From Cytophagaceae bacterium (GTDB taxonomy: Bacteria > Bacteroidota > Bacteroidia > Cytophagales > Spirosomataceae), in NCBI GenBank assembly GCA_024642485.1, contig JAHEAY010000001.1:1-59221 (forward strand): a stretch of DNA of 59,221 nt, in the 5' to 3' direction. Under the pieces are notes generated by a model. It was given only the letters and a program-made list of their open reading frames with translations, did not search any database and was not told the origin of the DNA. A program made the translations under genes and the position numbers. How positions within the stretch are numbered: position 1 is the first letter of the stretch; every line of letters starts with the position of its first letter. Positions 1 through 8,405 of the stretch are shown piece after piece.

Positions 1-133
1 ACGTAAAATGCTCAAAGCCGACCTCATGGATTAATTCAATCGCATGTTTGACAATCTGCTTCCCTAACTCCGTTCCTTCCGGATCACGAAGATAAATATG
101 CTCATTGACCTTAAAACTTAACGAATAATCCAT
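1..133 (-). CDS. TetR/AcrR-family regulator, N-terminal part only
   Basis: The gene runs off the left edge; 44 codons are visible. After the start the protein reads MDYSLSFKVNEHIYL and then an HTH entry typical of TetR repressors (KQIVKHAIELIHEVGFEHFT). It is divergent from the ABC/HlyD/TolC operon that starts at 265, the usual position of a TetR repressor controlling an efflux or secretion system. A Bacteroidota -7 box (155-162, minus strand) lies 22 nt upstream of the ATG, and an operator-like sequence lies in the promoter spacer. The family call is from the N-terminus alone; the ligand is unknown. Confidence 0.72.
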   Translation of the reverse strand, partial: MDYSLSFKVNEHIYLRDPEGTELGKQIVKHAIELIHEVGFEHFT

Positions 134-154
134 GGTTATATACATTTAACCCGA

Positions 155-184
155 CAAAAATAGACGATAATAATACTACCACAA
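155..184 (-). promoter_or_regulatory. Promoter of the tetR-like gene
   Basis: Minus strand reads TTG (182-184), 19 nt spacer, TATTTTTG (155-162), matching the Bacteroidota primary sigma pattern TTG-N17-23-TAnnTTTG. The partial palindrome at 166-180 sits within the spacer, which would allow autorepression. Confidence 0.5.
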
Positions 185-206
185 AATATATTTTAGTTTT
201 ATTTAC

Positions 207-221
207 AATAGTATTACTATT
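207..221. promoter_or_regulatory. Palindromic operator candidate (TetR) before the export operon
   Basis: A perfect 7-1-7 palindrome, AATAGTA-T-TACTATT, lies where the -33 element of the ABC operon promoter would be (its -7 box TAGTTTTG is at 239-246). A related sequence at 166-180 shares the 8-bp core TAGTATTA on the opposite strand and sits inside the tetR promoter. Such placement fits a TetR repressor controlling both divergent units. The palindrome is seen; binding is inferred. Confidence 0.55.
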
Positions 222-264
222 ATTTAAAAAAGTATATTTAGTTTTGTGCCACAATCGTTACAAC

Positions 265-1908
265 ATGACACATTCCAATCCATTATCGCGCATCGCTTCA
301 TTGGTAAATCTGCATAAAAAGGAGGTTACATCCATTTACCTCTTCTCCATGCTCAGTGGTTTGATCAACTTAAGCCTTCCCTTAGGCGTGCAAACAATCA
401 TCGGATTAGTCATGGGTGCCACAATGGTTAGTTCTATATATGTCCTTATTTTCTTGGTTGTTTTAGGCGTGTTTTTGGTAGGCCTCCTGCAAATCAATCA
501 AATGAAAATTATTGAAACGATACAGCAACGGATATTTGCCAACTACGCCTATGCCTTTGCGGATACGATTCCCCGATTAGATTTAAAGCAAATGGATCAT
601 TATTTCATACCAGAGAAAGTGAACCGTTTTTTTGATACCGTTACTATTCAGAAAGGTTTTGCCAAATTGTTGCTCGACATTCCCATCGCGAGTGTACAAA
701 TTCTTTTTGGTATTTTACTACTGGCATTATATCATCCTTTGTTCATCCTTTTAGGCGTGATTTTGTTCATCTTATTGGTGCTCATCTTAAGTTATACAAG
801 CAAAAAAGGGATTAGCACGAGCATCGAAGAATCGAATTTCAAATATGAAGTTGTGGGCTTTTTCAATGAAATGGCACGCACGCTCAAATCTTTCAAATTC
901 AGCCAGGGATCTAATTTAAACTTCGAAAAAACGAATTCCCATACGCGTGGATACCTGCAAGCACGCACGCAACATTTCGAAGTATTGTTGTTCCAGTACA
1001 AATCGCTCATCTTCTTTAAAGTGAGTTTGACGATTTTAATGCTCACGTTGGGAACCTATTTATTAGTCCAACAACAATTAAATATCGGCGAATTTATTGC
1101 TGCTGAAATTGTCATTTTAATGGTTATCGGGGCCGTGGAAAAGTTAATCACCAGCCTAGACAGCGCCTACGATGTCATCACGGGGCTAGAAAAGATTGCA
1201 AGTGTTACCGAGAGCCCAACAGAACATTCAGGTAAACTTGAATTAGACATTCAAAAAGGTTTAGACATCCAGATGACCGGTTTTAGCTTTTCATTTGATG
1301 CTGACAAAAAGGTTCTTGATTCGATTTCTTTACGCATCAAGCCGGGCCAAAAAGTAAGTATTTCGGGCCCGGAAGGATCTGGAAAATCGATATTGCTACG
1401 TATGTTGACCGGCAATTACCAAGACTTTCTAGGCAGTTTCCAAATTAATCATTTCCCAATTCAAAACTATAACCTACAAAGCCTTCGCAAACATACCGGC
1501 GTGCTTTTGCATGGGCAAGAGATATTTGGAGGAAGCCTTTGGGAAAATATTAGTTTAGGCCAAAAAGAAATCTCCCCGGCATTTATCCTTCAAAAAGCAC
1601 AGGAGCTTGGCTTTGATGATTTACTACACCATTTTCCCGAAGGTTTTGACACGATCATCGAACCGATTGGAAAGAAAACGCCCCAAACCATCATTCGTAA
1701 AATCCTGATTCTTCGTGCGCTTTGCGGAGACAAAAAACTCCTATTACTTGAAGAACCTTGGGAAGGGCTAGCTACCGATACCGCAGAAAAAATCAAAAAA
1801 TACCTAATCAATCAGCCCGCAGATACGAGTGTCATTGTCGTATCGAACGACCCCGGTTTTAACAAATTGACAGACCAACAAATTAACATGCGCCATGGAA
1901 AAATTTAA
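265..1908 (+). CDS. ABC exporter, permease-ATPase fusion with degenerate ATPase motifs
   Basis: 547 aa half-transporter of the HlyB/type I secretion-like class: membrane domain of about five to six helices (residues about 20-300), then a nucleotide-binding domain. Walker A is intact (GPEGSGKS, about 368-375). The signature LSGGQ is replaced by a GKKTPQTIIRK-like stretch (about 469-478), Walker B reads LLLLEEP, the Q-loop Gln is a His-Gly-Gln variant and the switch His is Asn (VVSND, about 527). No peptidase C39 domain precedes it. The ATG at 265 is preferred over an in-frame TTG at 244, which overlaps the -7 box. First gene of an ABC-HlyD-TolC operon; substrate unknown. Confidence 0.82.
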   Translation: MTHSNPLSRIASLVNLHKKEVTSIYLFSMLSGLINLSLPLGVQTIIGLVMGATMVSSIYVLIFLVVLGVFLVGLLQINQMKIIETIQQRIFANYAYAFADTIPRLDLKQMDHYFIPEKVNRFFDTVTIQKGFAKLLLDIPIASVQILFGILLLALYHPLFILLGVILFILLVLILSYTSKKGISTSIEESNFKYEVVGFFNEMARTLKSFKFSQGSNLNFEKTNSHTRGYLQARTQHFEVLLFQYKSLIFFKVSLTILMLTLGTYLLVQQQLNIGEFIAAEIVILMVIGAVEKLITSLDSAYDVITGLEKIASVTESPTEHSGKLELDIQKGLDIQMTGFSFSFDADKKVLDSISLRIKPGQKVSISGPEGSGKSILLRMLTGNYQDFLGSFQINHFPIQNYNLQSLRKHTGVLLHGQEIFGGSLWENISLGQKEISPAFILQKAQELGFDDLLHHFPEGFDTIIEPIGKKTPQTIIRKILILRALCGDKKLLLLEEPWEGLATDTAEKIKKYLINQPADTSVIVVSNDPGFNKLTDQQINMRHGKI

Positions 1909-3202
1909 TGCATTTGACCACATATACCAAGAAGGCAAAAGCACGGCAATTAAACCTTGGCTGATTGCTTTGTTGCTCATTTCCTTGGGACTAATTTTCT
2001 TGCCTTGGACGCAGAATATCCGAAGCAAAGGTCATGTCACGAGTCTCTACCAAGAGCAAAAACCGCAAAAAATCTACAGCCCCATTGCGGGTAAAATTAG
2101 CCAATGGTGGGTGAAAGAAGGGGACACCGTGCAGGCGGGTGACACGCTGGCGAAAATCACGGAAATCAAAGGCGAGTACCTCGACCCGAATTTAATTGCC
2201 CGCACGCAGGAGCAACTCCAAGCGAAAAAGGAATCCATGCGTTACTATGAACAAAAAGTAACCGCCACTGACGCACAAATGGATAATTTGCGTAACGCGA
2301 AAACCTATAAGCAAGAGCAATTGCGTAACAAAGTCAAGCAGCTCCAACAAAAATTAGTGGGTGAAAACGCCGAATTAGTCGCAAGCCAAAACGACTACAA
2401 TTTAGCCAAAGACCAATTCGAACGGAATCAAAAAATGTTCCGAGAAGGGCTTATATCACAAACGCAATTCCAACAACGAAACGTATCCATGCAGAACGCA
2501 TTGGCGAAAAAAACCGTTGCTGAAAATAAAGTCAATCAAACCCAACAAGAAATCGCGAATACGCAGATTGAGCTAAAAGGCGTAGACCAAGAATACAGCG
2601 AAAAAATCAATAAAGCGGAAAGCGATCGTTTTCAAAGTTTAGGCCAAGTGGAAAGCAACCGTGGTGATGTTGCGAAACTTGAAAACCAAGTCACAAATTA
2701 CACGATTCGTAATGGGATGTACTACATCATTGCGCCGCAAGCGGGTCAAATCATCCAGGCTCAAAAATCGGGTATCGGAGAAATCCTTAAAGAAGGTGAA
2801 GATTTGTTGACTATCGTTCCAGACAATAATCATGTAGCTGTGGAGATTTTTGTGCGCCCGGTTGACCTGCCGCTCGTTGCATCGGGACAAGCAGTCCGAC
2901 TAATATTTGATGGTTATCCAGCGATCATCTTCGCAGGCGGTTGGCCTGAGCAGTCATACGGAACCTTTGCCGGGAAAGTATTAACGGTGGAAAATACGAT
3001 TAATGATGCAGGACTATTTCGGGTCATTGTTGTTGAAGACCCTAGCATTAAAAAATGGCCTAAAAGACTTCGCATTGGAGCTGGTGCCCAAGGAATTGCC
3101 TTGTTAAATGACGTTCCGCTTTGGTATGAATTATGGCGAAATATTAATGGCTTCCCGGCGGATTATTACACAGCGAAAAAGGATAAAAAGAATGAAAAAT
3201 AA
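1895..3202 (+). CDS. HlyD-family membrane fusion (periplasmic adaptor) protein
   Basis: 435 aa adaptor linking the inner-membrane ABC exporter to an outer-membrane channel. One membrane helix near the N-terminus (about 23-42), then a biotinyl-lipoyl half motif (YSPIAGKISQWWVKEGDTV), a long charged coiled-coil hairpin (about 105-260), the second lipoyl half (IIAPQAGQIIQA) and a beta-barrel C-terminal part. It overlaps the ABC gene by 14 nt and the TolC-like gene by 11 nt, so the three genes are almost certainly co-translated. The signature fits type I secretion or peptide/drug export rather than RND efflux. Confidence 0.88.
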   Translation: MEKFNAFDHIYQEGKSTAIKPWLIALLLISLGLIFLPWTQNIRSKGHVTSLYQEQKPQKIYSPIAGKISQWWVKEGDTVQAGDTLAKITEIKGEYLDPNLIARTQEQLQAKKESMRYYEQKVTATDAQMDNLRNAKTYKQEQLRNKVKQLQQKLVGENAELVASQNDYNLAKDQFERNQKMFREGLISQTQFQQRNVSMQNALAKKTVAENKVNQTQQEIANTQIELKGVDQEYSEKINKAESDRFQSLGQVESNRGDVAKLENQVTNYTIRNGMYYIIAPQAGQIIQAQKSGIGEILKEGEDLLTIVPDNNHVAVEIFVRPVDLPLVASGQAVRLIFDGYPAIIFAGGWPEQSYGTFAGKVLTVENTINDAGLFRVIVVEDPSIKKWPKRLRIGAGAQGIALLNDVPLWYELWRNINGFPADYYTAKKDKKNEK

Positions 3203-4589
3203 AGTCCTGTTCTTATTATTTGTGTGTACGGCAAGTTTTGGCCAACAAAAAACCTTGAGCTCATCCGAGTTTTGGCAAATTGTACAGAACTACCACCCGA
3301 TTGTGAAGCAAACGGCCATCGAGATTAAAAAATCCGATGCGCAATTGCTGATTTCACGCGGAGCTTTTGACCCTGTTATCCAGCATTACAGCACCCAAAA
3401 GACACTTGACGGGAAAAATTACATTGATTATCATGCTCCTGCGCTTTCCATCCCAACCTGGTATGGCATCGAATTGAATGCTGGAATCGAAAACATTCAA
3501 GGTACACGCTTAGACCCAAGCCAAACCATGGGTCAGACAAGCTACCTGGGTATTCAAATTCCTTTGGCGAAAAACCTAGTGATGGATAAGCGAAGAGCCG
3601 CACTCCAACAAGCTAAAATCATGCAGAAAATGGCCATTCAGGACCAGCGCAAGGAGTTAAATGCCTTATTACTTGAGGCCATGGAAAGCTATTTTTCTTG
3701 GCAGCGAAGCCATCAGGCCCTAACGGTTATAGAAACGAATTATAAGAAGGCAACTGACCGACTCGCCTTCGTGAAAAAAAGTGTGGAGCTGGGTGACCGA
3801 CCGGCCATCGATACCTTAGAAGCCTTGACGCAAAAACAAAGTTTTGAAAATCAGTTAAATGCCAAAATGCTTGAGTTTAACAATGCGCGCCTCGCGGTTT
3901 CGGCATTTCTATGGTCGGCAGAAAATAACCCCGTGGACCTTCCCGAACAGGTTATCCCAGCACAAAATAACGAGGCAGGACTGTTGGTTAACTTTGATCT
4001 TAACCTCGAAAGTCTTGTAGAAAAGGCGACGCAAAATCATCCGGAAATTAACGCCTACCGACTGAAATTGGATGCCTTGGGCATTGAGAAAAAGTTGAAA
4101 TTTCAGAGCCTATTACCCAAACTAGATGTTAATTATAACCATTTGTCAAAAGGTGGCCCTTCGCTTTATGGTGCATCCTTTTTGGAAAACAATTACAAAT
4201 ATGGATTGAAATTTGAGTTGCCATTGCGTCTTTCAGAGGGTCGAGGAGCTTACCAACAAGCGAAATTAAAATTAGAGGAAGAGCAGCTGAATCTAAACCA
4301 AAAATCCTTGCAAGTAGCGATTAAAGTACGAAGCTATTACAAACAATTTGAAAGCCTTAAGCAGCAGATTCGAACGCAAGAAGCCGCCCTGGCAAATTAT
4401 CAATCACTAGTAAAAGCGGAAGAATCCCGATTTGAATTGGGAGAATCTTCCTTGTTTTTGATTAACAGTCGGGAAGTAAAAGCCCTCGAAGCTGCTGAAA
4501 AGCTTATCGACCTGAAAACGTACTTCTTAAAAACGACGGTGGGTTTGCAAGCTTATGCGGGTATTTTGAGTGAGACTTCAGGACTTTGA
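3192..4589 (+). CDS. TolC-like outer-membrane efflux protein
   Basis: 465 aa with a signal peptide (MKNKVLFLLFVCTASFG) followed by two outer-membrane efflux protein repeats, rich in long amphipathic helices; it would be the outer-membrane channel for the preceding ABC and HlyD proteins. The ATG at 3192 gives the signal peptide directly and overlaps the HlyD stop by 11 nt; an in-frame ATG at 3108 would lie deep inside the HlyD gene and is rejected. The end overlaps the convergent hydroxylase gene by 12 nt. Confidence 0.87.
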   Translation: MKNKVLFLLFVCTASFGQQKTLSSSEFWQIVQNYHPIVKQTAIEIKKSDAQLLISRGAFDPVIQHYSTQKTLDGKNYIDYHAPALSIPTWYGIELNAGIENIQGTRLDPSQTMGQTSYLGIQIPLAKNLVMDKRRAALQQAKIMQKMAIQDQRKELNALLLEAMESYFSWQRSHQALTVIETNYKKATDRLAFVKKSVELGDRPAIDTLEALTQKQSFENQLNAKMLEFNNARLAVSAFLWSAENNPVDLPEQVIPAQNNEAGLLVNFDLNLESLVEKATQNHPEINAYRLKLDALGIEKKLKFQSLLPKLDVNYNHLSKGGPSLYGASFLENNYKYGLKFELPLRLSEGRGAYQQAKLKLEEEQLNLNQKSLQVAIKVRSYYKQFESLKQQIRTQEAALANYQSLVKAEESRFELGESSLFLINSREVKALEAAEKLIDLKTYFLKTTVGLQAYAGILSETSGL

Positions 4590-5342
4590 TTTGACATCGG
4601 CAAAAGCCTTGTCATAATCTTCTCGAATTGTACCCATCACTCGGTCCCAGAACAAAAGATACAAGCCATAATTCCCCGTAAAATATTTGTGATGCTGGTT
4701 ATGCGCCACCGCTGTGTTGACCCAGCGGCCAACGCGCGTTGTACTGAAACCTTTGGGATACAACTCCCATCCTAGATGGCCATAAATGTTGTAAATAATG
4801 GAAAATAAGAAGAAAATCGGCACATGTGTGACATGCATTGGTATCGTAAAGTAAAACAAAATGATAATTCCATTTTCCAAAATCGCCTCCAAGGGATGAA
4901 AAGCATAGGCCGCCCACGGTGACGGATTCGTTGATTTATGATGCACTAAATGAAACCATTTGAATAAAACGGGATGGTGCATCACGCGATGAATCCAATA
5001 AAAATAGGTATCGTGCAGGACAAACATGATCGGGTAAGCTAGCAAGTAATAAGTCCATCCGTAGGTGGCAATGTCCTTGTAAATCGTCGTATAGGGACGA
5101 ATGGAAGGGTTAAAAACCACAGCTGTCACGATGCCAGCGAAAATGCACATGCTAGAAAAAGAGAAAAGAATTTCCCTGACATAGTCTTTCGTCGCAGGAA
5201 AACGAACTTGGATTTTCTGTGCTGCAATTCGATTCCGAAGGATAAAATAACAGAGTAAAAATGCCGCGCCTGCAAGCAGAAAATAACGACTTCCTACTTT
5301 GTTAAGAATTTCAAGAAATTTGTCGAGGAAAAAATTCATCAT
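4578..5342 (-). CDS. Fatty acid hydroxylase/sterol desaturase family membrane di-iron enzyme
   Basis: 254 aa integral membrane protein with the eight-histidine di-iron pattern of this family: HDTYFYWIHRVMHH (about 109-122), FHLVHH (about 128-133) and HNQHHKYF (about 213-220), set between about four hydrophobic segments. The family hydroxylates or desaturates lipids, sterols or carotenoids at the membrane; nothing nearby fixes the substrate. Two adjacent start Met codons are possible. Reads convergently with the TolC-like gene. Confidence 0.85.
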   Translation of the reverse strand: MMNFFLDKFLEILNKVGSRYFLLAGAAFLLCYFILRNRIAAQKIQVRFPATKDYVREILFSFSSMCIFAGIVTAVVFNPSIRPYTTIYKDIATYGWTYYLLAYPIMFVLHDTYFYWIHRVMHHPVLFKWFHLVHHKSTNPSPWAAYAFHPLEAILENGIIILFYFTIPMHVTHVPIFFLFSIIYNIYGHLGWELYPKGFSTTRVGRWVNTAVAHNQHHKYFTGNYGLYLLFWDRVMGTIREDYDKAFADVKSKS

Positions 5343-5367
5343 AATTAAGTATTGAATGGGGGGCTCC

Positions 5368-6435
5368 CTATTTTTTTCTACCCCACCAATTCGCTAAAAT
5401 TGAAGCGGTAATATTTTGCATCGAACCAAAAATTCCGGGTACCAATCCCATCGTGGCAATGTAACCCATTTTGGCTGCAATGCCTGAGGCTAAGCCCGCA
5501 TTTTGTAAACCAACTTCAAAAGCAATTGTTCGAGAGTCCTGTTCATTAATTCCCATCCATTTACTGATCCGGTAACCAAAAAAATAACCTAAGAGATTAT
5601 GAATCAATACGATTAAAATCAATAACCATCCAATGGACATAAGTGTACTGTGACCCGCTGAGACAGTCAATGCCACGATAAAAATAATGGATGCCATCGA
5701 TAAAATAGGCAATAATTCATCCAGCCATTTCTGCTTGCCATAGGCATATTGATTATAGACTAAGCCAGCAATAACCGGGAAAATGACGATTTCCATAATG
5801 TGCCAAAACATATCCCAAAAGTTAATGGGCACTAATTGGTTGGCTAGTAATTTCATCAATAAAGGGGTTAAAAGGGGTGCAAGCAGGGTGGAAATCGAGG
5901 TGACAGTCACGGAAAGCGCTAAGTTTCCCCCAGAAATAAATGCCATGACATTCGAAGCAACTCCGCTGGGCGAACAACCTACTAAGATAATTCCGGCGGC
6001 GATTTCAGGTGGAAGATCTGTCGTCATCGCTAGGGCCAAACCGATTCCCGGCATGATTAAATAATGACAAAATATACCAGCAAAGATGGGTTTGGGCGAT
6101 TTGACAATCTCCACAAAGCGGGATAAATTCATGTGAATCCCCATGCCAAACATCGTTACTACCAACAAAGGGGTAACCAATTTCTTCAACGGAAATCCCT
6201 GATAACTAACCATGTTTTCAGGAAAAGTGAAGGCGTAGGTAGAAGCCGCAAAAATGAAAAATGTATACGAAAATCCTTTCAACAAGGGATAGGCTTGAAA
6301 TCCTAAAGCCAACAAGGCAAAAAATAAAATCAGTAAAATGGGAGCAACAGAAACGCCAAGCAAAAAGCAGGTAGCAGCACCGATACCCGCAAATAATCCC
6401 AAAGCAAGACTAGCTTGACAAAAAAGGTGTTTCAT
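5368..6435 (-). CDS. Bile acid:sodium symporter (BASS) family transporter
   Basis: About 355 aa with roughly ten membrane helices. Family hallmarks include GCSPSGVASNVMAFISGGN and, near the C-terminus, EVGLQNAGLASGIAAKMG, the two crossed-helix regions that bind sodium in BASS proteins. Bacterial members import organic acids such as pantoate, pyruvate or steroid-like acids with sodium. The Met at 6435 is preferred because an upstream in-frame codon (6489) would include the leader and the -7 box CAAAAATA (6465-6472, plus-strand reading). It carries the recurrent AAACCTAT leader motif just before the ATG. Confidence 0.85.
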   Translation of the reverse strand: MKHLFCQASLALGLFAGIGAATCFLLGVSVAPILLILFFALLALGFQAYPLLKGFSYTFFIFAASTYAFTFPENMVSYQGFPLKKLVTPLLVVTMFGMGIHMNLSRFVEIVKSPKPIFAGIFCHYLIMPGIGLALAMTTDLPPEIAAGIILVGCSPSGVASNVMAFISGGNLALSVTVTSISTLLAPLLTPLLMKLLANQLVPINFWDMFWHIMEIVIFPVIAGLVYNQYAYGKQKWLDELLPILSMASIIFIVALTVSAGHSTLMSIGWLLILIVLIHNLLGYFFGYRISKWMGINEQDSRTIAFEVGLQNAGLASGIAAKMGYIATMGLVPGIFGSMQNITASILANWWGRKK

Positions 6436-6464
6436 GTTTGATAGGTTTATTTTGATAAAAATAA

Positions 6465-6472
6465 CAAAAATA
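6465..6472 (-). promoter_or_regulatory. -7 promoter element of the BASS gene
   Basis: Minus strand TATTTTTG matches TAnnTTTG and lies 30 nt upstream of the start codon at 6435. No clear -33 TTG was assigned. Confidence 0.4.
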
Positions 6473-6522
6473 TAGTTGGGGCTCCACATCCTTCCCTAAC
6501 TTTAAGGGAATAAGACCTATTT

Positions 6523-7293
6523 ATGTTACAAACACCCAAAGTAGCCATCGTCACTGGTTCTGCGCGCGGCATCGGTTTAGCCACCGCACAATTATTTCAA
6601 AGCCACGGCTATCGCGTTGCGCTCGTTGACCGAGATGAATCCGAGGTACGAAAAGCGGCAGCAGGAATCGAAAATTCGATTGCGATTGCTTGTGATATTT
6701 CATCACCTGCCGACGTATCTCACATGATTGAAACCGTCATGAATTCCTTTGGTCGGATTGATGCATTGGTTAATAATGCCGGTGTGGCGGAATTTAAACC
6801 GCTCGAAGAAACCGATTTTGACTGTTGGCGTAAAATCATGTCCACCAACCTGGATGGCGTATTTCTATGCACGCAAGCAGCTATCCCAGCCTTGAAAGTG
6901 AGTCGGGGAGCAGTTGTGAACATCGGCTCCATTTCAGCAGTTCGGGCAAGTACCTTGCGCGTTGCTTATGGCACATCCAAAGCTGCTGTTGTTCACCTGA
7001 CGAAGCAATTAGCTGTTGAGCTGGGTGATTATGGCATTCGTGTGAATTGTGTCTCGCCGGGTCCGGTAAAAACGCAACTGGCAGCTGCCGTTCATTCCCC
7101 TGAAATCATCACGGCCTATTACAATGGCATACCCTTAAATCGATCGGCAACGGTTGACGATATTGCCGAAACCGTCTACTTTTTATGTTCTGAAAAAGCG
7201 GGTTATGTGACGGGCCAAATGATAGCTGTCGATGGGGGATTTGATGCCGCTGGCGTGGGACTTCCAGCATTAAGAGCCAAGCGCGGACAATGA
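6523..7293 (+). CDS. Short-chain dehydrogenase/reductase (SDR)
   Basis: 256 aa classical SDR. The NAD(P) motif TGSARGIG is at the N-terminus, NNAG is near residue 85, and the catalytic set is present: Ser in NIGSIS, Tyr and Lys in YGTSK (about 149-153). The C-terminal half keeps VNCVSPGPVKT and the family end motif VTGQMIAVDGG, followed by an 18-residue extension. Substrate cannot be told. Its stop overlaps the next ATG (ATGA), so it is translationally coupled to a secreted surface protein gene, an unusual pairing. An AGACCTAT leader sits 2 nt before the ATG. Confidence 0.88.
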   Translation: MLQTPKVAIVTGSARGIGLATAQLFQSHGYRVALVDRDESEVRKAAAGIENSIAIACDISSPADVSHMIETVMNSFGRIDALVNNAGVAEFKPLEETDFDCWRKIMSTNLDGVFLCTQAAIPALKVSRGAVVNIGSISAVRASTLRVAYGTSKAAVVHLTKQLAVELGDYGIRVNCVSPGPVKTQLAAAVHSPEIITAYYNGIPLNRSATVDDIAETVYFLCSEKAGYVTGQMIAVDGGFDAAGVGLPALRAKRGQ

Positions 7294-8360
7294 AACTCAT
7301 TTGCTTTTTACTCCTTTCCTTCACTGTTTTTTCGCAAGAAAAATACCGCATTTCAGGCAGCGTCAAAGACGCTAAAACCGGTGTGGGGATTCCAGGCGCA
7401 AGTATTTACCTAGAGGGCACCACTTTAGGGACTCAGGCAGATTCCGCCGGGAATTACCACGTGAATCGGATTGCCGCGGGACGATATCGTTTGGTGGCAT
7501 CCTTTGTGGGCTATAAACCTAGCATTCAATTTATTGAGGTCCGAGGGCAATCCAAGGTCCTGAATCTTACACTGGAAGAAGACAACCAAACACTCGACGA
7601 AGTGCGCGTCAGCTCCACCCGAGACAAGACCTGGGAAAAGCAAATACGAATCTTTGAAAAAGCCTTTTTAGGAGATAGCTATAACCGCAAGGAGGTGCAA
7701 ATTCTTAATAAAGAAGTGGTGAATTTTGAGGAAGATGACGACGGACTCATCGCCACGGCGATCGCACCTTTGACAATCGAAAACCAAAGCTTGGGATATA
7801 AAATTACCTACACCTTAGACCGACTGGAAAAGACGAGGGATTTGACCTCTTTCCGGGGTTTGGCGCGTTATGAAATAATCCGGCCTACTTCGTCCAAACA
7901 AGAAAAACGCTGGGAAGAAAATCGGAAAGAAGCCTATTTGGGTTCACTCTCGCATTTCTTAAAAGCCTTGTTTGATAATCAATTGGAAGCCGAAGGCTTT
8001 AATGCCTACTTACTTAAACCTGGGATTCAAAATACCTCGGCTGGCAAGCGGGGATTCTTTTTTGACATTTCAACGAATCGACATTTTCCCTTTCAGGCCA
8101 TTGATTTGGTCAAGCCCTATCGAGATACCGATTTATATTTTTTAGATACCCAAAATGCCATTGAACTTGTCTTTAATCAACGGCGCGTCCTCCGACCGGT
8201 CTTCCCAGATGCACCTTATCCCTATACGATTTTGATTCCTAAAGGTTTGGTATTGCTCAGCGCATCTGGAAATTTAATGGATCCATTTTCGCTTGAAATG
8301 CGGGGGGATATGGGCCGTATAGGCATGGCGGAATTGTTGCCCTTGGATTACATACCATAA
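7290..8360 (+). CDS. Secreted protein with carboxypeptidase-like regulatory domain
   Basis: 356 aa with a signal peptide (MKLICFLLLSFTVFSQ) and an N-terminal CarboxypepD_reg-like beta-sandwich (about 19-105; pattern KTGVGIPGASIYLEGTTLGT and GNYHV, ending in a VSFVGY-type strand). The remaining 250 residues are a soluble, strand-rich domain seen in many Bacteroidota surface proteins; there is no TonB plug or barrel. Cell envelope location is inferred; the function is unknown. It overlaps the SDR gene by 4 nt. Confidence 0.78.
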   Translation: MKLICFLLLSFTVFSQEKYRISGSVKDAKTGVGIPGASIYLEGTTLGTQADSAGNYHVNRIAAGRYRLVASFVGYKPSIQFIEVRGQSKVLNLTLEEDNQTLDEVRVSSTRDKTWEKQIRIFEKAFLGDSYNRKEVQILNKEVVNFEEDDDGLIATAIAPLTIENQSLGYKITYTLDRLEKTRDLTSFRGLARYEIIRPTSSKQEKRWEENRKEAYLGSLSHFLKALFDNQLEAEGFNAYLLKPGIQNTSAGKRGFFFDISTNRHFPFQAIDLVKPYRDTDLYFLDTQNAIELVFNQRRVLRPVFPDAPYPYTILIPKGLVLLSASGNLMDPFSLEMRGDMGRIGMAELLPLDYIP

Positions 8361-8385
8361 AAAAGGGTGCCTTTTCAGGCACCCC
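8361..8385 (-). terminator. Rho-independent terminator of the FISUMP gene
   Basis: Perfect 7-bp stem GGGTGCC (8365-8371) / GGCACCC (8378-8384) with a 6-nt loop. On the minus strand it is followed by a T run (A run at 8359-8364), so it serves the leftward gene ending at 8406. The rightward gene ending at 8360 may use the same hairpin without a U tract. Confidence 0.75.
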
Positions 8386-8405
8386 AAAACAGAGAACTAG
8401 CATCA

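Noticed and set aside
244-264. Upstream TTG start for the ABC gene
   Set aside because: The TTG overlaps the -7 promoter box TAGTTTTG (239-246), so it would lie before the transcript start.
8361-8385. Hairpin as terminator for the rightward gene only
   Set aside because: The T run lies on the minus strand, so it mainly serves the leftward FISUMP gene.
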